The notes under the pieces are model-generated. The model did not search any database, was not told where the DNA came from, and saw nothing but the letters and a program-made list of their open reading frames with translations. A stretch of DNA of 64,000 bases. Origin: Xestospongia bergquistia (lineage: Eukaryota; Porifera; Demospongiae; Haplosclerida; Petrosiidae). The position numbers and the translations under genes were made by a program. The stretch spans positions 4,755,821 through 4,819,820 of the forward strand of contig OZ014417.1 in assembly GCA_963965975.1 (NCBI GenBank), given 5' to 3'. Of the stretch, positions 1 through 9,224 are shown piece by piece (the first letter of the stretch is position 1; every line of letters begins with the position of its first letter).

Positions 1-773
1 GAACAAAAGGAAATTAGATAAAATCGGTAAAAATTCCTTTTCGGTGTCAAATTTAGGGAGGTAGGGGTTAAAATTTTGTTGTATTTTTGGAGTTGAAAAT
101 AGTTACAAAAAGGACTTACATTTAAAAGGAAGTGCTTAAATACTTGTGCATTTTGATTGCAAACTATACTTCTAAAAAATACTTAAAAATTGATAGTGGC
201 AAAATTTTGACAAAAAGGGCTTAAAATTCACTGAATTTGTAAAGATTTTGCATATTTTCAGTAACAAAAATTATAAGAAAAAAGAGATTAATTAGGCATA
301 TTTTTGGCCCCAATAATATTTGGAAAAAGGCATCAAAATTTCAGTAGCAAATTTAGAGAAATAGGGTTTACAATTTCATGTATTACATTACTATCTAATA
401 TTATAATATTACAAAGTAACGTACCTCATATTATGTTGTTATCTATATAACGTTTTATTATGATATAATTTTACCATGTAAATAGCTCATATTATGCCCT
501 AACGAACATGACAACACTATATATGTATACAGTAGTTATCTTATAAAGCATTTCTAGTAATACTTACATGTTATGCCACTTTTCATTTTTAAGCATTATT
601 ACCTGCTTAACAAGGAGCTATCACTTTCCTGTAAATATACATCATTTTGTTTTCTCCAATACCAGTATCTGGAGATTCAACATAAAACAACAAATATAAA
701 CTACTGAAAACGTGCTCACACAATATATACATGTGCTCATCTGGAATATCCCTAGTTATCACATTCTACCCTC
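1..773. other. AT-rich stretch, no gene seen
   Basis: No reading frame, splice-consistent exon or repeat family could be supported here. The stretch is rich in A and T homopolymer runs. It precedes a possible minus-strand terminal exon and could hold its 3' flank, but no polyadenylation site was assigned. Confidence 0.5.
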
Positions 774-1034
774 TCAAGCTTGATGCAGGGGTGCAAAACA
801 ATCAACAGGTCGAGGTACATAAGTAGAATGGCGAACAGCAACAGGACGAATTTGTGCAAGTGGTGGTATATCAATTTGAACTGCAGGAGGATCTGGATTT
901 GGAGTGAACTCGTCTGATATATACCAATCTTCGACTGGTTCCTGTGGAACGTGATCAGAGTAGTTACATCTAAGATGGTCAACATAACCATACTGTATTA
1001 AAAATAATGTAGGCGAATGTGGATTAGGCGAAAC
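774..1034 (-). CDS. possible terminal exon, unrecognised proline-rich tail
   Basis: On the minus strand an open frame runs from an acceptor-like site (gattcatgcag, just above 1034) to a TGA at 774, about 86 codons. The product is proline-rich, with DPPAVQIDIPPLAQ followed by RHSTYVPRPVDCFAP near the C terminus. The last motif resembles the basic, proline-containing tails that end some Ty3-type polyproteins, but this is inference from a short stretch. The longer open frame up to 1109 runs into a dispersed repeat, so I place the start of the exon at the acceptor instead. It could also be the last exon of a minus-strand gene whose earlier exons are the cassettes of the array at 1540-6110. Function unknown. 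Confidence 0.3.
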   Translation of the reverse strand, partial: VSPNPHSPTLFLIQYGYVDHLRCNYSDHVPQEPVEDWYISDEFTPNPDPPAVQIDIPPLAQIRPVAVRHSTYVPRPVDCFAPLHQA

Positions 1035-1082
1035 CTGCATGAATCCTACAATCAGTAAACAATATTCACAAACCTGTACATG

Positions 1083-1260
1083 GCTGCAAGCACCACACCC
1101 ACTCATCAAACTTCGATAGCCACACCCATTAAATATTTTGGATGTGGTTTATTTTGACCACACCTCATATTTTAATTAATGCTCCAGGTAGTCTAGGAAA
1201 TTAATGCATAGCTGCAAGCACCACACCCAATTATCAAGCCACGATAGCCACACCCATTAA
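1083..1260 (+). repeat. pair of 50-bp direct repeats
   Basis: Two direct copies, at 1083-1132 and 1211-1260, begin GCTGCAAGCACCACACCCA and end TAGCCACACCCATTAA, differing at only a few positions. Between them lies a short inverted pair, TGTGGT and ACCACA. This looks like the edge of a small dispersed element, but no target duplication was found. Confidence 0.6.
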
Positions 1261-1443
1261 TGCTCTACATAATCTCATTTCCCTCACAAAAGGAGACTAA
1301 CTAATCTCTTGTGGCTTCCTCGGCTTTCTCTCTGGAAGATATACTCACCTTTATAGTTGTATTCTCGATACTTACCTTTACTGACTACTACAAATTGTAT
1401 AATTGGGTACAATATATAGAGTAGTATAGATACAGACACACCA

Positions 1444-1500
1444 TTTTATCATAAATATGTAATACTACCAAATGTAACACTGCCAAATGTAATACTACCA
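1444..1500 (+). repeat. left inverted repeat flanking array 1
   Basis: The sequence around AATACTACCAAATGTAA, with internal ~18-bp sub-repeats, is the reverse complement of sequence at 6178-6248. The similarity extends outward to TTTTATCATAAA versus TTTTGACATAAA. The two copies face each other and enclose the whole first tandem array. Confidence 0.6.
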
Positions 1501-2629
1501 CTCATTAGATTACTTGTCAAAATTTACTGTATGTTGTTAACTTACTGCCCAGGCTCTTTGAGATAGAGGAATGTCTGTCTTGAGTCTTGATCCAGATGTC
1601 TTGAGCATTGATCCACAAGTCCAGCGAAGCTACATTAATAGATGCATTATGAATTAATGTACTCTAGTACTGTATTCTGTTAACATACTGCCCAGCGTCT
1701 TTGAGATCGTGGAAAATCTTGACTCTTGATCCCGATATCCAGCGAAGCTATAGTAATCAAACAGAAATTGAGAGTAATGTGTATTATGAGTAATGAGTAT
1801 TATGAATTATGTACACTAGTACTGTAAGCTGTTAACTTACTCCACAGACTCTTTGTGATAGAGGAATGTCTTGACCTTGATCCTGAAGTCCAGTGAAGCT
1901 ACAGTAATAAAAGAGAAATTAAGAGTAACATGCAGTAATAAAAGAGAAAGTAAGAGTAATGATGTACACTACTACTGCATTCTGTGAACTTACTCCCCAG
2001 CGTCTTTGACAGATAGCAGAATGTCTTTGATTCTTGATCCCAATATCCAGTGAAGCTATAGCAATAAAAGAGATATATTTAAGGTTATGATGCATTATGA
2101 ATTACTTTATACTAGTACTGTATGATCTTACTCCATAGACTCTTCGAGATACATAAATGCCTTGAGCCTTACTCCCTAGACTCTTCAGATGAATTTCTTG
2201 AGCCTTGAGCTTGATGTCGAGCAAAGCTATAGTAATGAAAAAGAGATTAGGAGTATTATGAATTAATGTATTATGAATTAAGACTTATTAATTAATGCAC
2301 ACCAGTACTGTGTGCTGTTAACTTACTCCACAGACTCTTTGTGGTAGAGGAATGTCTTGAGTCTTCATCATGATGTCCAGTGAAACTATGGTAATAAAAG
2401 GAAAATCAAGAGTAATGATGTCTTTTTTAAGTAATGTACACCAGTACTATATGCTGCTAACTTACTTCCCAGAATCTTCAGATAGAGGAATGTCTTGAGC
2501 CTTGATCTTGACTTCAAGCGAAGCTACAGTTATACAAGAGAAATTAAGAGCAATGAATTACTTCATACTAGTACTGACTACTGAATGCTGTTGACTTACT
2601 GCCAAAAGTCTTTGAGATAGAGAATTGTC

Positions 2630-3188
2630 TAGCCTCGTACCCAGGCTTTCGCAAAAGAAAAGAAAGCTTGGTAACTACTGCTTGTGTATGCGCTTAATTA
2701 TTGTAAATTATGTTATATGTTCATATCATAATGACAACATTTTAAATTAAATGACAAGTAAATGGGTCAGGTTTATATTGATGACGTTTCATTCACTACT
2801 GAGTTTGGGCATGTCTAGCTGAGTTTGTCGGTTCTGCAGAGATTTAATGAAAGCTAAAAGAACGACAAATTTGTTCAGTGCTGTTGGAATACAAAACCAC
2901 ACGAAAATATCTTTTCCATCATATATAGCTTCAATGAACAAGAGTTGCTCCTTTTAAGAAATAGATTTGGCATTGCTAGCAGCTTTAGAACATACAGTAG
3001 AGCAGAAGAAAACTTTATATCAGTGATACAAATAGTCTCATATTACGGGTAAAGGAATTTTGACGTCATAGTTGATGGAGGATTCATAGAGTATACTAGT
3101 TTCAAAGAAATCTGTGGAAATTAAATGCATGCACAAACAGTAGTTACCAGGCTTTCTTTTCTATCGTGAAAGCCTGGGTATGAGGCTA
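2630..3188. mobile_element. TIR element (TAGCCTCGTACC family), copy 1, carries helicase remnant
   Basis: The ends are TAGCCTCGTACCCAGGCTTT and its near-perfect inverse, giving terminal inverted repeats of about 45-50 bp. Flanks are gagaattgtc and gagaaatatc, an eroded 10-bp target duplication. Positions 2890-3010, read on the minus strand, match the helicase fragment at 12684-12911 (KEQ, then an I-x-x-G-K-D-I-F-V-W stretch). The element therefore looks like an internally deleted relative of a larger helicase-encoding element. No transposase is visible. Confidence 0.8.
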
Positions 3189-3274
3189 GAGAAATATCTT
3201 GATCCTTGATCCTGACATCCAGCAAAGCTATTGTAATAAAACACAAATTAAGACTATGCTATATTATGAATTAA

Positions 3275-3937
3275 CCCTTTGACGGGCGGGGCAAATTAAG
3301 TGTAATCACGCCCATGGGCGGCTACTTTTCCAAAAACGCTTTTCAACAATAGCAACGCTTTAAAAGCTTACTATAGCAACTACGTGACGCTTACATGTAA
3401 GTAACTAGTGTGACAGGATATATAGGTTGTTGTTTTTACCATAACAACAAGAAAAGTCGTATAATGAAAGCTCAACTCTGTACTATACTACGACAAAAAA
3501 CGCTTACATTTCGAAGCCATATCTGAAACAGTAGAACTCGACTGATCATCTTTATGAGCATAGAGTTGATCTCTTCGTTGTGTGGGGAGTCTGTTGATAC
3601 TTTGTTCTAAGCCAAACGATGTAAACTAAGTGCAAAACGAAGGTTTTCTTGGACACATCTCATAATGGAACAATCATATCCTGTCAATTTATTTGGGTGG
3701 AGCTTTCAATTGGAGGTCTGTTTCAGAAGGCAACTGTATGAAGTTTCTGCCTTACGAAGCCATGATGCCTTAGCTGTGTCTTTAGCTTTGCAAACGAGTA
3801 TTTACAATTGCCTTCGCGTTGTTGCTTTCAAAAAAAAGTCTAGGTGTCCTTGTAATGGCTGCTGCGCAAAATTGCGCTACCGCCCACTCAATAATTACAT
3901 TCGCCTGCGCAAAATTGCGCAACTGCCCGTGAAAGGG
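3275..3937. mobile_element. piggyBac-type MITE
   Basis: The element begins CCCTTTGACGGGCGGGG, ends CTGCCCGTGAAAGGG and is flanked on both sides by TTAA (3271-3274 and 3938-3941), the target duplication expected of piggyBac elements. Its first ~440 bp (3275-3713) is highly similar to the inverted right end of the large element at 39465-42308. The right end carries two copies of the palindrome GCGCAAAATTGCGC (3864-3877 and 3907-3920). A 100-codon open frame at 3665-3967 runs past the element end and is probably chance, although its first residues (SYPVNLFGWSFQL) recur in the other copy. Confidence 0.85.
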
Positions 3938-5331
3938 TTAATGTACAGTAGTATCGTATTTAGTTAACTTACTCTTCAGAGTCTTCGAAGTATAGGAATG
4001 TCTTGAGACTTGAGCCAGACATCAAATGAAGCTACAGTGATAAGATGCATTATTAATTAATTTATACCAGTACTGTATTCTGTTAACTTACTCCCCAGCG
4101 TCTTGAGATAGCAGAATGTCTTGATTCTTGATCGCAATATCCAGTTAAGCTATAGTAATAAAATAGGAATTGAGAGTAATGTGTATTATGAGTAATGGGT
4201 ATTATGAATTAATGTACACTAGTACTGTATGCTGTTAACTTACTCCACAGACTCTTTGTGATAGAGGAATGTCTTGAGCCTTGACCCTGAAGTCCAGTGA
4301 AGCTACAGTAATATAAGAGAAATTAAGAGTAATATGCAGTAATAAAAGATAAAGTAAGAGTAATGATGTATTATGACTTAATGTACACTACTACTGTATT
4401 CTGTGAACTTACTCCCCAGTGTCTTTGAGATAGCAGAATGTCTTGATTCTTGATACTGATATCCAGCGAAGCTATAGTAATAATAATGTGTATTATGAGT
4501 AATGGGTATTATGAATTAATGTACACTAGTACTGTATGCTGTTAACTTACTCCACAGAGTGAGACTCTTTGTGATAGAGGAATGTCTCAAGCCTTGATCC
4601 TGAAGTCCAGTGAAGCTACAGTAATAAAAGAAAAATTAAGAGTAATATGCAGTAATAAAAGAGAAAGTAAGAGTAATGATGTATTATGACTTAATGTACA
4701 CTACTACTGTATTCTGTGAACTTACTCCCCAGTGTCTTTAAGATAGCAGAATGTCTTGATTCTTGATCCCAATATCCAGCGAAGCCATAGCAATAAAAGA
4801 GATATTAAAGGTAATGTTGCATTATGAATTACTTTATACTAGTACTGTATGATCTTACTCCCTATCGAGATACATGAATGCCTTGAGCCTTACTCCCTAG
4901 ACTCTTCAGATGAATTTCTTGAGCCTTGAGCCTGACGTCGAACAAAGCTATAGTAATGAAAAAGAGATTAAGAGTATTATGAATTAATGTATTATGAATT
5001 AAGACTTATGAATTAATGTACACTATGATTGTATTCAGTTAACTTACTCTTCAGACTCTTTGAGATATAGGAATGTCTTGAGCCTTGAGACTGACATCAA
5101 GTCAAGCTATAGTAATAAAAGAAGTTAAGAGTAATCGTGTTTCATGAATCAATGTAACCTAGTATTGTATTCTGTTAACTTACTTGACAAACTCATCGAG
5201 ATAGAGGATCTTCATCCTTGACCTCTGACAACCAGCGAATCTATTGTAATAAAAGAGATTAATAATGCATCATGAATAAATTTATACTAGCACTGACTTA
5301 CTCCCAAGAGTCCTTGAGATGGAGAAATGTC

Positions 5332-5821
5332 TAGCCTTGTACCCAGGTTTTCGCAATAGAAAAGAAAGCCTGGTAACTACTGCTTGTGCATGCGTTTATT
5401 GTAATTTACGCAATATACTGACATCATAATGGCAAGATTTAGAATTAAATGACAAGTAAATGGCTGGGTTTCTATTGATGATGTTTCATTCACTACTGAG
5501 TTTAGGCATGGCTAGTTGAGTTTGTTGGTTCTGTAGATACTTAATGAAAGCAAAAAGAGCGACAAACATGTTCAGTGTTGTTGGAATAGAAAACCACACG
5601 AAAACATCTTTTCCATCATTAGCATAGAGTAGAGCAGAAGAATACTTTCTATCAGTACTACAAATAGTCTCACATTGTGATTAAAGGAATTTTGACATCA
5701 ATAGTTGACGGAGGATTCCTAGAGTATACTACTTTCAAAGGAATCTGTAGAAATTAAATGCATGCGCTAATAGTAGTTACCAGGCTTTCTTTCCTATCGC
5801 AAAAGCCTGGGTACGAGGCTA
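5332..5821. mobile_element. TIR element (TAGCCTCGTACC family), copy 2
   Basis: The 490 bp element has inverted ends (TAGCCTTGTACCCAGG and CCTGGGTACGAGGCTA) and a perfect 10-bp flanking duplication, gagaaatgtc at 5322-5331 and 5822-5831. It is a shorter sibling of the element at 2630-3188, with most of the helicase-derived segment deleted near 5615. Both sit at the same point of the array 1 unit, so one is probably a copy made when the array block duplicated. Confidence 0.85.
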
Positions 5822-6177
5822 GAGAAATGTCTTGATCCTTGATCCTGATGTCCAGTGAAGCTATTGTAATAAAAAACAAATTAACAGAAATAATTAATTA
5901 TGAATTAATGTACACTAGTATTGTATTCACTTAACTTACTCTTCAGACTCTTCGAAGTATAGGAATGTCTTGAGTCTTGAGCCTGAAGTATTATGAATCA
6001 ATGTACACTAGTAGTCTAGTACTGTATGGTCTTAACTTACTCCCTAGACTCTTTTGAGACAGAGGATGTCTTGAGCCTAGTCCTGATGTACAGCGAATCT
6101 AGGGTAATAAAAGAGAAACGAGAAGGAATAATATATTTTACACTGACGTTAAAATATGTTAATGACAATATTACATT

Positions 6178-6248
6178 TGCAGTATTACATTTGGCAGTAT
6201 TACATTTGGTAGTATTATATTTGTAGTATTAGTTTATGTCAAAATACC
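6178..6248 (-). repeat. right inverted repeat flanking array 1
   Basis: This is the reverse-complement partner of 1444-1500, with 17-18 bp sub-repeats of ttacatttggcagtatta. It marks the right boundary of array 1; a short (GT)n run follows at 6310-6330. Confidence 0.6.
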
Positions 6249-6429
6249 AGTTAATGTTTATACATTTTTATTGTTAATATACTTACCAATTGTTATTTCC
6301 TTCATCTGCATGTATGTGTGTGTGTGTATGTTTAAAATAAGGTAATATTGTTAAGTTATACGATATGAATGTAACATTACACTGATATCCGTATACCTAG
6401 AAGGACAACAAATCATGTTACTTGAGTCT

Positions 6430-7424
6430 ATCATGATGTAATACATTACTTTACCATGTACCAAGGAACATCATTCGCTCAGAAATACTGCAGGGAAGAC
6501 TGCCAAATGACTTGGCTAAATGGAATGCAACATACTTTAGTAACCAGCATATTTACTTAATGAATATTACTCAGACTTGCAACATAGTACTAAATATACT
6601 TCTTACTAAAGTCAATATATCACAGAGAAAAGGACTAGTTTAAAAGTCAAGCTTGATATACTAACAGACGTGGAGTACTGCTTCTCTGACCATATTTGTT
6701 ACTATTGTCTTTCCCTTTTGTTGTAGTCAAGAACATCATTATCTGAGATTTACTACAGAGGACACTGTCAAATGGTTTGGCTGTATGGAATCCAGTTCCT
6801 TATTCTGTCTTGCTTAACAGCCCTGCAAAGGTAAAGTACTTACAAGTACAAAAACATAACAAGCTGACACTCATACAAAAATACACGATATACTAATACA
6901 CATGGAGTACCGCTACTCTGACCGTATTTATTTGCCCTTGGGCTGTAGCAAGTAACATCATTGTCTTGGATTGACTTGGCTGAAAGGATATAAAGTCTGG
7001 TTGCTAAAATGAAGTAATGCACAAAATATACTGATTACTAAAGCCTATACCTTACAGAGAAAAGGACTAGTGAGATATTATGTTTTAAAATGACTAGTTA
7101 ATAACTTGTATAAACACATTCACATATGATACAGCACACAACTCAAGACTAAATAACACAATATTCCTATTTTATAAAGTATGTTGCATAGATAACTTAT
7201 GGTACACATATGATAATAATATTCATAACTATATGCAACACAATAACCAAATAATAATACAGTACCCATTGGTTGCTAAAATGAAGTAATGCTGTCTAAG
7301 ATTTCTAGTACAAACCTCTAGTACCAACCATTACAAGCTCATACTGAAACAAAGGTTGAGACAATGGAGGTAAATAGGCTTGTACTAAAGAGAAAAACTT
7401 GAATAATGTTATTCAGACATTGCA
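6430..7424 (+). repeat. tandem array 2, left outlying units
   Basis: Diverged units of the second array begin near 6463, 6727 and 6948, recognised by aagaacatcatt followed by ttgctaaacagccctgc. The unit at 6720-6835 has the best-formed exon-like block, 104 nt between ttgttgtag and GGTAAAGTAC. The array is then broken by the transposase-bearing insertion at about 7425. Confidence 0.7.
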
Positions 7425-7605
7425 TTAAATGATTTTGACGTGGAAGAGGAAGAAGAGATTGTTGTTATATAGCATAATATATAATAGTTATTATTGTATA
7501 TATAACATGTATAATAATGTGTATGCAGTAACAATATTATTGCATTATAATTAGAAAAACAAACTAAACACTAAGTACTTTTCATTCCATTTTCTTTTAC
7601 ACAGA

Positions 7606-9224
7606 ATGGACACCGACGAAAATCTGGAAAGGTAAGATCAAAAGAAAGAATTATTATAACCATGTCTACTGCTTCTGTTATTATACCAACACTCCAAATA
7701 ATTCTTTGATGCTTGTCTTTTCTAATTCTATAGTTGTGATGCTATGGAGATTGATGAACCATTTGAATTTGAGTCAGGTGAATCCTTTTTGAGTCAACTA
7801 AAACTGGCCTTACTACTGACAGGCCTACTACTGTCCTTCCCTGTACTGTTCCTTGTGAACCTACAGTTCCCCTCTCTCATACCCTAATCAATATGATTGC
7901 TGAGCAAACTAATGTATACGCTCGAGAAGTGCTATCAACTGATGCCTACGAGAGATTTGACCAAGTAACACCGCTTGAAATTCAAGCGTATTTTGGATTC
8001 ATGATTCTAATGGGAATCAATCAATTACCATGCCTTTATGATTACTGGAAATTAGATCCAACTTACTATTACTCCCCAGTAGCAGACAGGATATCTCTGA
8101 GACGATTCTTGGAAATCTCTCGGTTTCTCCATTTCACGCAGAATGAATCCTATTCAGTTCAGCGAACAGATCCTAGCTATGATCGTCTTTGGAAAATCCG
8201 ACCGGTGATAACTTCCATATCAGAGAGGTTTTTGGAGATATATAATCCTCACAGTGCCAGCTCAATTGATAAGGCCATGATCCCCTTCAATTGAAGATCC
8301 TCTCTCAAGCAATATCTTCCCAAAAAACCTACAAAGAGAGGGATAAAAGTCTGGATGAGAGCATATGCTATAAATGGCTATGTTTCTCAATTTCAGGTGT
8401 ACCTTGGCAAAGTGGGAGGCAGGTCGGAAACACATATACATGAACGGGTTGTGAAAGATCTAACCAGGAATCATGTTGGCAAACACTATACAGTGTACTG
8501 CGATAACTTTTTCACCAGTGTACAGCTCTTCAATGACCTTCTAAAGGACTCGATCTATGCATGCGGCACCATTCGATCAAATCGAGTGGGCTATCCTGAT
8601 GAATTTAAGCCTTTTCTTAAGAAGGGACTACCAGAGAGGGGAGATTACAAGACAATTGAAAAAGAAAATTGCATTTTCTCATTGTGGCAAGACAACAAAA
8701 CAGTAAGTGTTCTCTCTACCAACTGCAGAAATGAAGAAGGCACAGTAACCAGAAAACAAAAGGATGGCACAAGAAAAACTTTCACCTGCCCCTTGAATGT
8801 TATTGACTACAACAAGTATATGGGAGGGGTTGATTGCAATGACCAGCTACAACACTACTACTGTGTACGACTGAAAAGCCACAAATTCTACAAATACATC
8901 TTTTGGTTTTTATTTGAACTCACTTTGGCAAATGCCTACATCCTTCACAGGTATGTACCATCAACAGGGCATGTATACCATCAATACGTTGACTTCAAGT
9001 CAGAGTTGGCAAAACAGCTAATTGGGAATTATAACGGTCGAAAAGTTAGAGGTCGCCCTTCCTCTGCTATTCATCCCTCAGTACCAACTCTACACTTCCC
9101 AATGAAGGCAGCAAAGCGAAGCAAATGCTCTCATTGCTACAGGAAGGGAAAACAATTGAAGTGGACACAGTGGGAATGCCAAATGTGCAAAAAAAAACCT
9201 ATGCCACACAGGAAAACCAGATAG
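7606..9224 (+). pseudogene. piggyBac-like transposase, one internal stop
   Basis: From ATG 7893 a single frame runs 444 codons to the TAG at 9222-9224, broken only by TGA at 8292-8294. The family is the DDE transposase of piggyBac/PGBD type. Visible landmarks are YFGFMILMGI near residue 33, the first catalytic Asp in SIDKAMIPF (residue 126), the second in YCDNFFTS (204), the third in MGGVDCNDQ (314), and a C-terminal Cys-rich C-x2-C/C-x2-C segment. The stop falls where relatives have Gly of the conserved K-G-R after the first Asp. Upstream, ATG 7606 opens an acidic exon (MDTDENLE), followed by a GT-AG intron at 7632-7733 and more acidic sequence (DAMEIDEPFEFES). That piece is in a different frame from 7893, so there is also a frameshift or unseen intron. 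I could not locate its TIRs or TTAA flanks. Probably inactive, but recently so. Confidence 0.9.

Larger units (their letters stand above)
1540..6110 (-). repeat. tandem array 1 of 120-190 bp units with splice-flanked 59-nt cassettes
   Basis: About 18-20 imperfect units, typified by 1835-1985, 4229-4400 and 4721-4850, are interrupted by elements at 2630-3188, 3275-3937 and 5332-5821. Read on the minus strand, most units contain CTTTTATTACTGTAG, then a block starting CTTCACTGGA and ending in GGA, then GTAAGTTAAC. That is an acceptor-like site, about 59 nt, and a consensus donor. Counted blocks are 58 or 59 nt in typical units and 84 nt at 1555-1640. Two common block variants are open in all three minus-strand frames; others, such as 5045-5105, carry stops. 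The halves 1540-3270 and 3950-5890 repeat each other, including a TIR element at the same position. This may be a tandemly amplified exon-intron unit or a satellite that carries splice-like motifs by descent; no product was recognised. Confidence 0.75.

Noticed and set aside
3665..3967. 100-codon open frame on the plus strand
   Set aside because: It lies across the right part of the piggyBac MITE and runs beyond its end into the array, with no domain and the palindromes in frame.
7425..7428. TTAA as possible left target site of the element bearing the 7606-9224 transposase
   Set aside because: The array sequence does break off here, but the next bases do not start CCC and no matching right end with TTAA was found before 9690.
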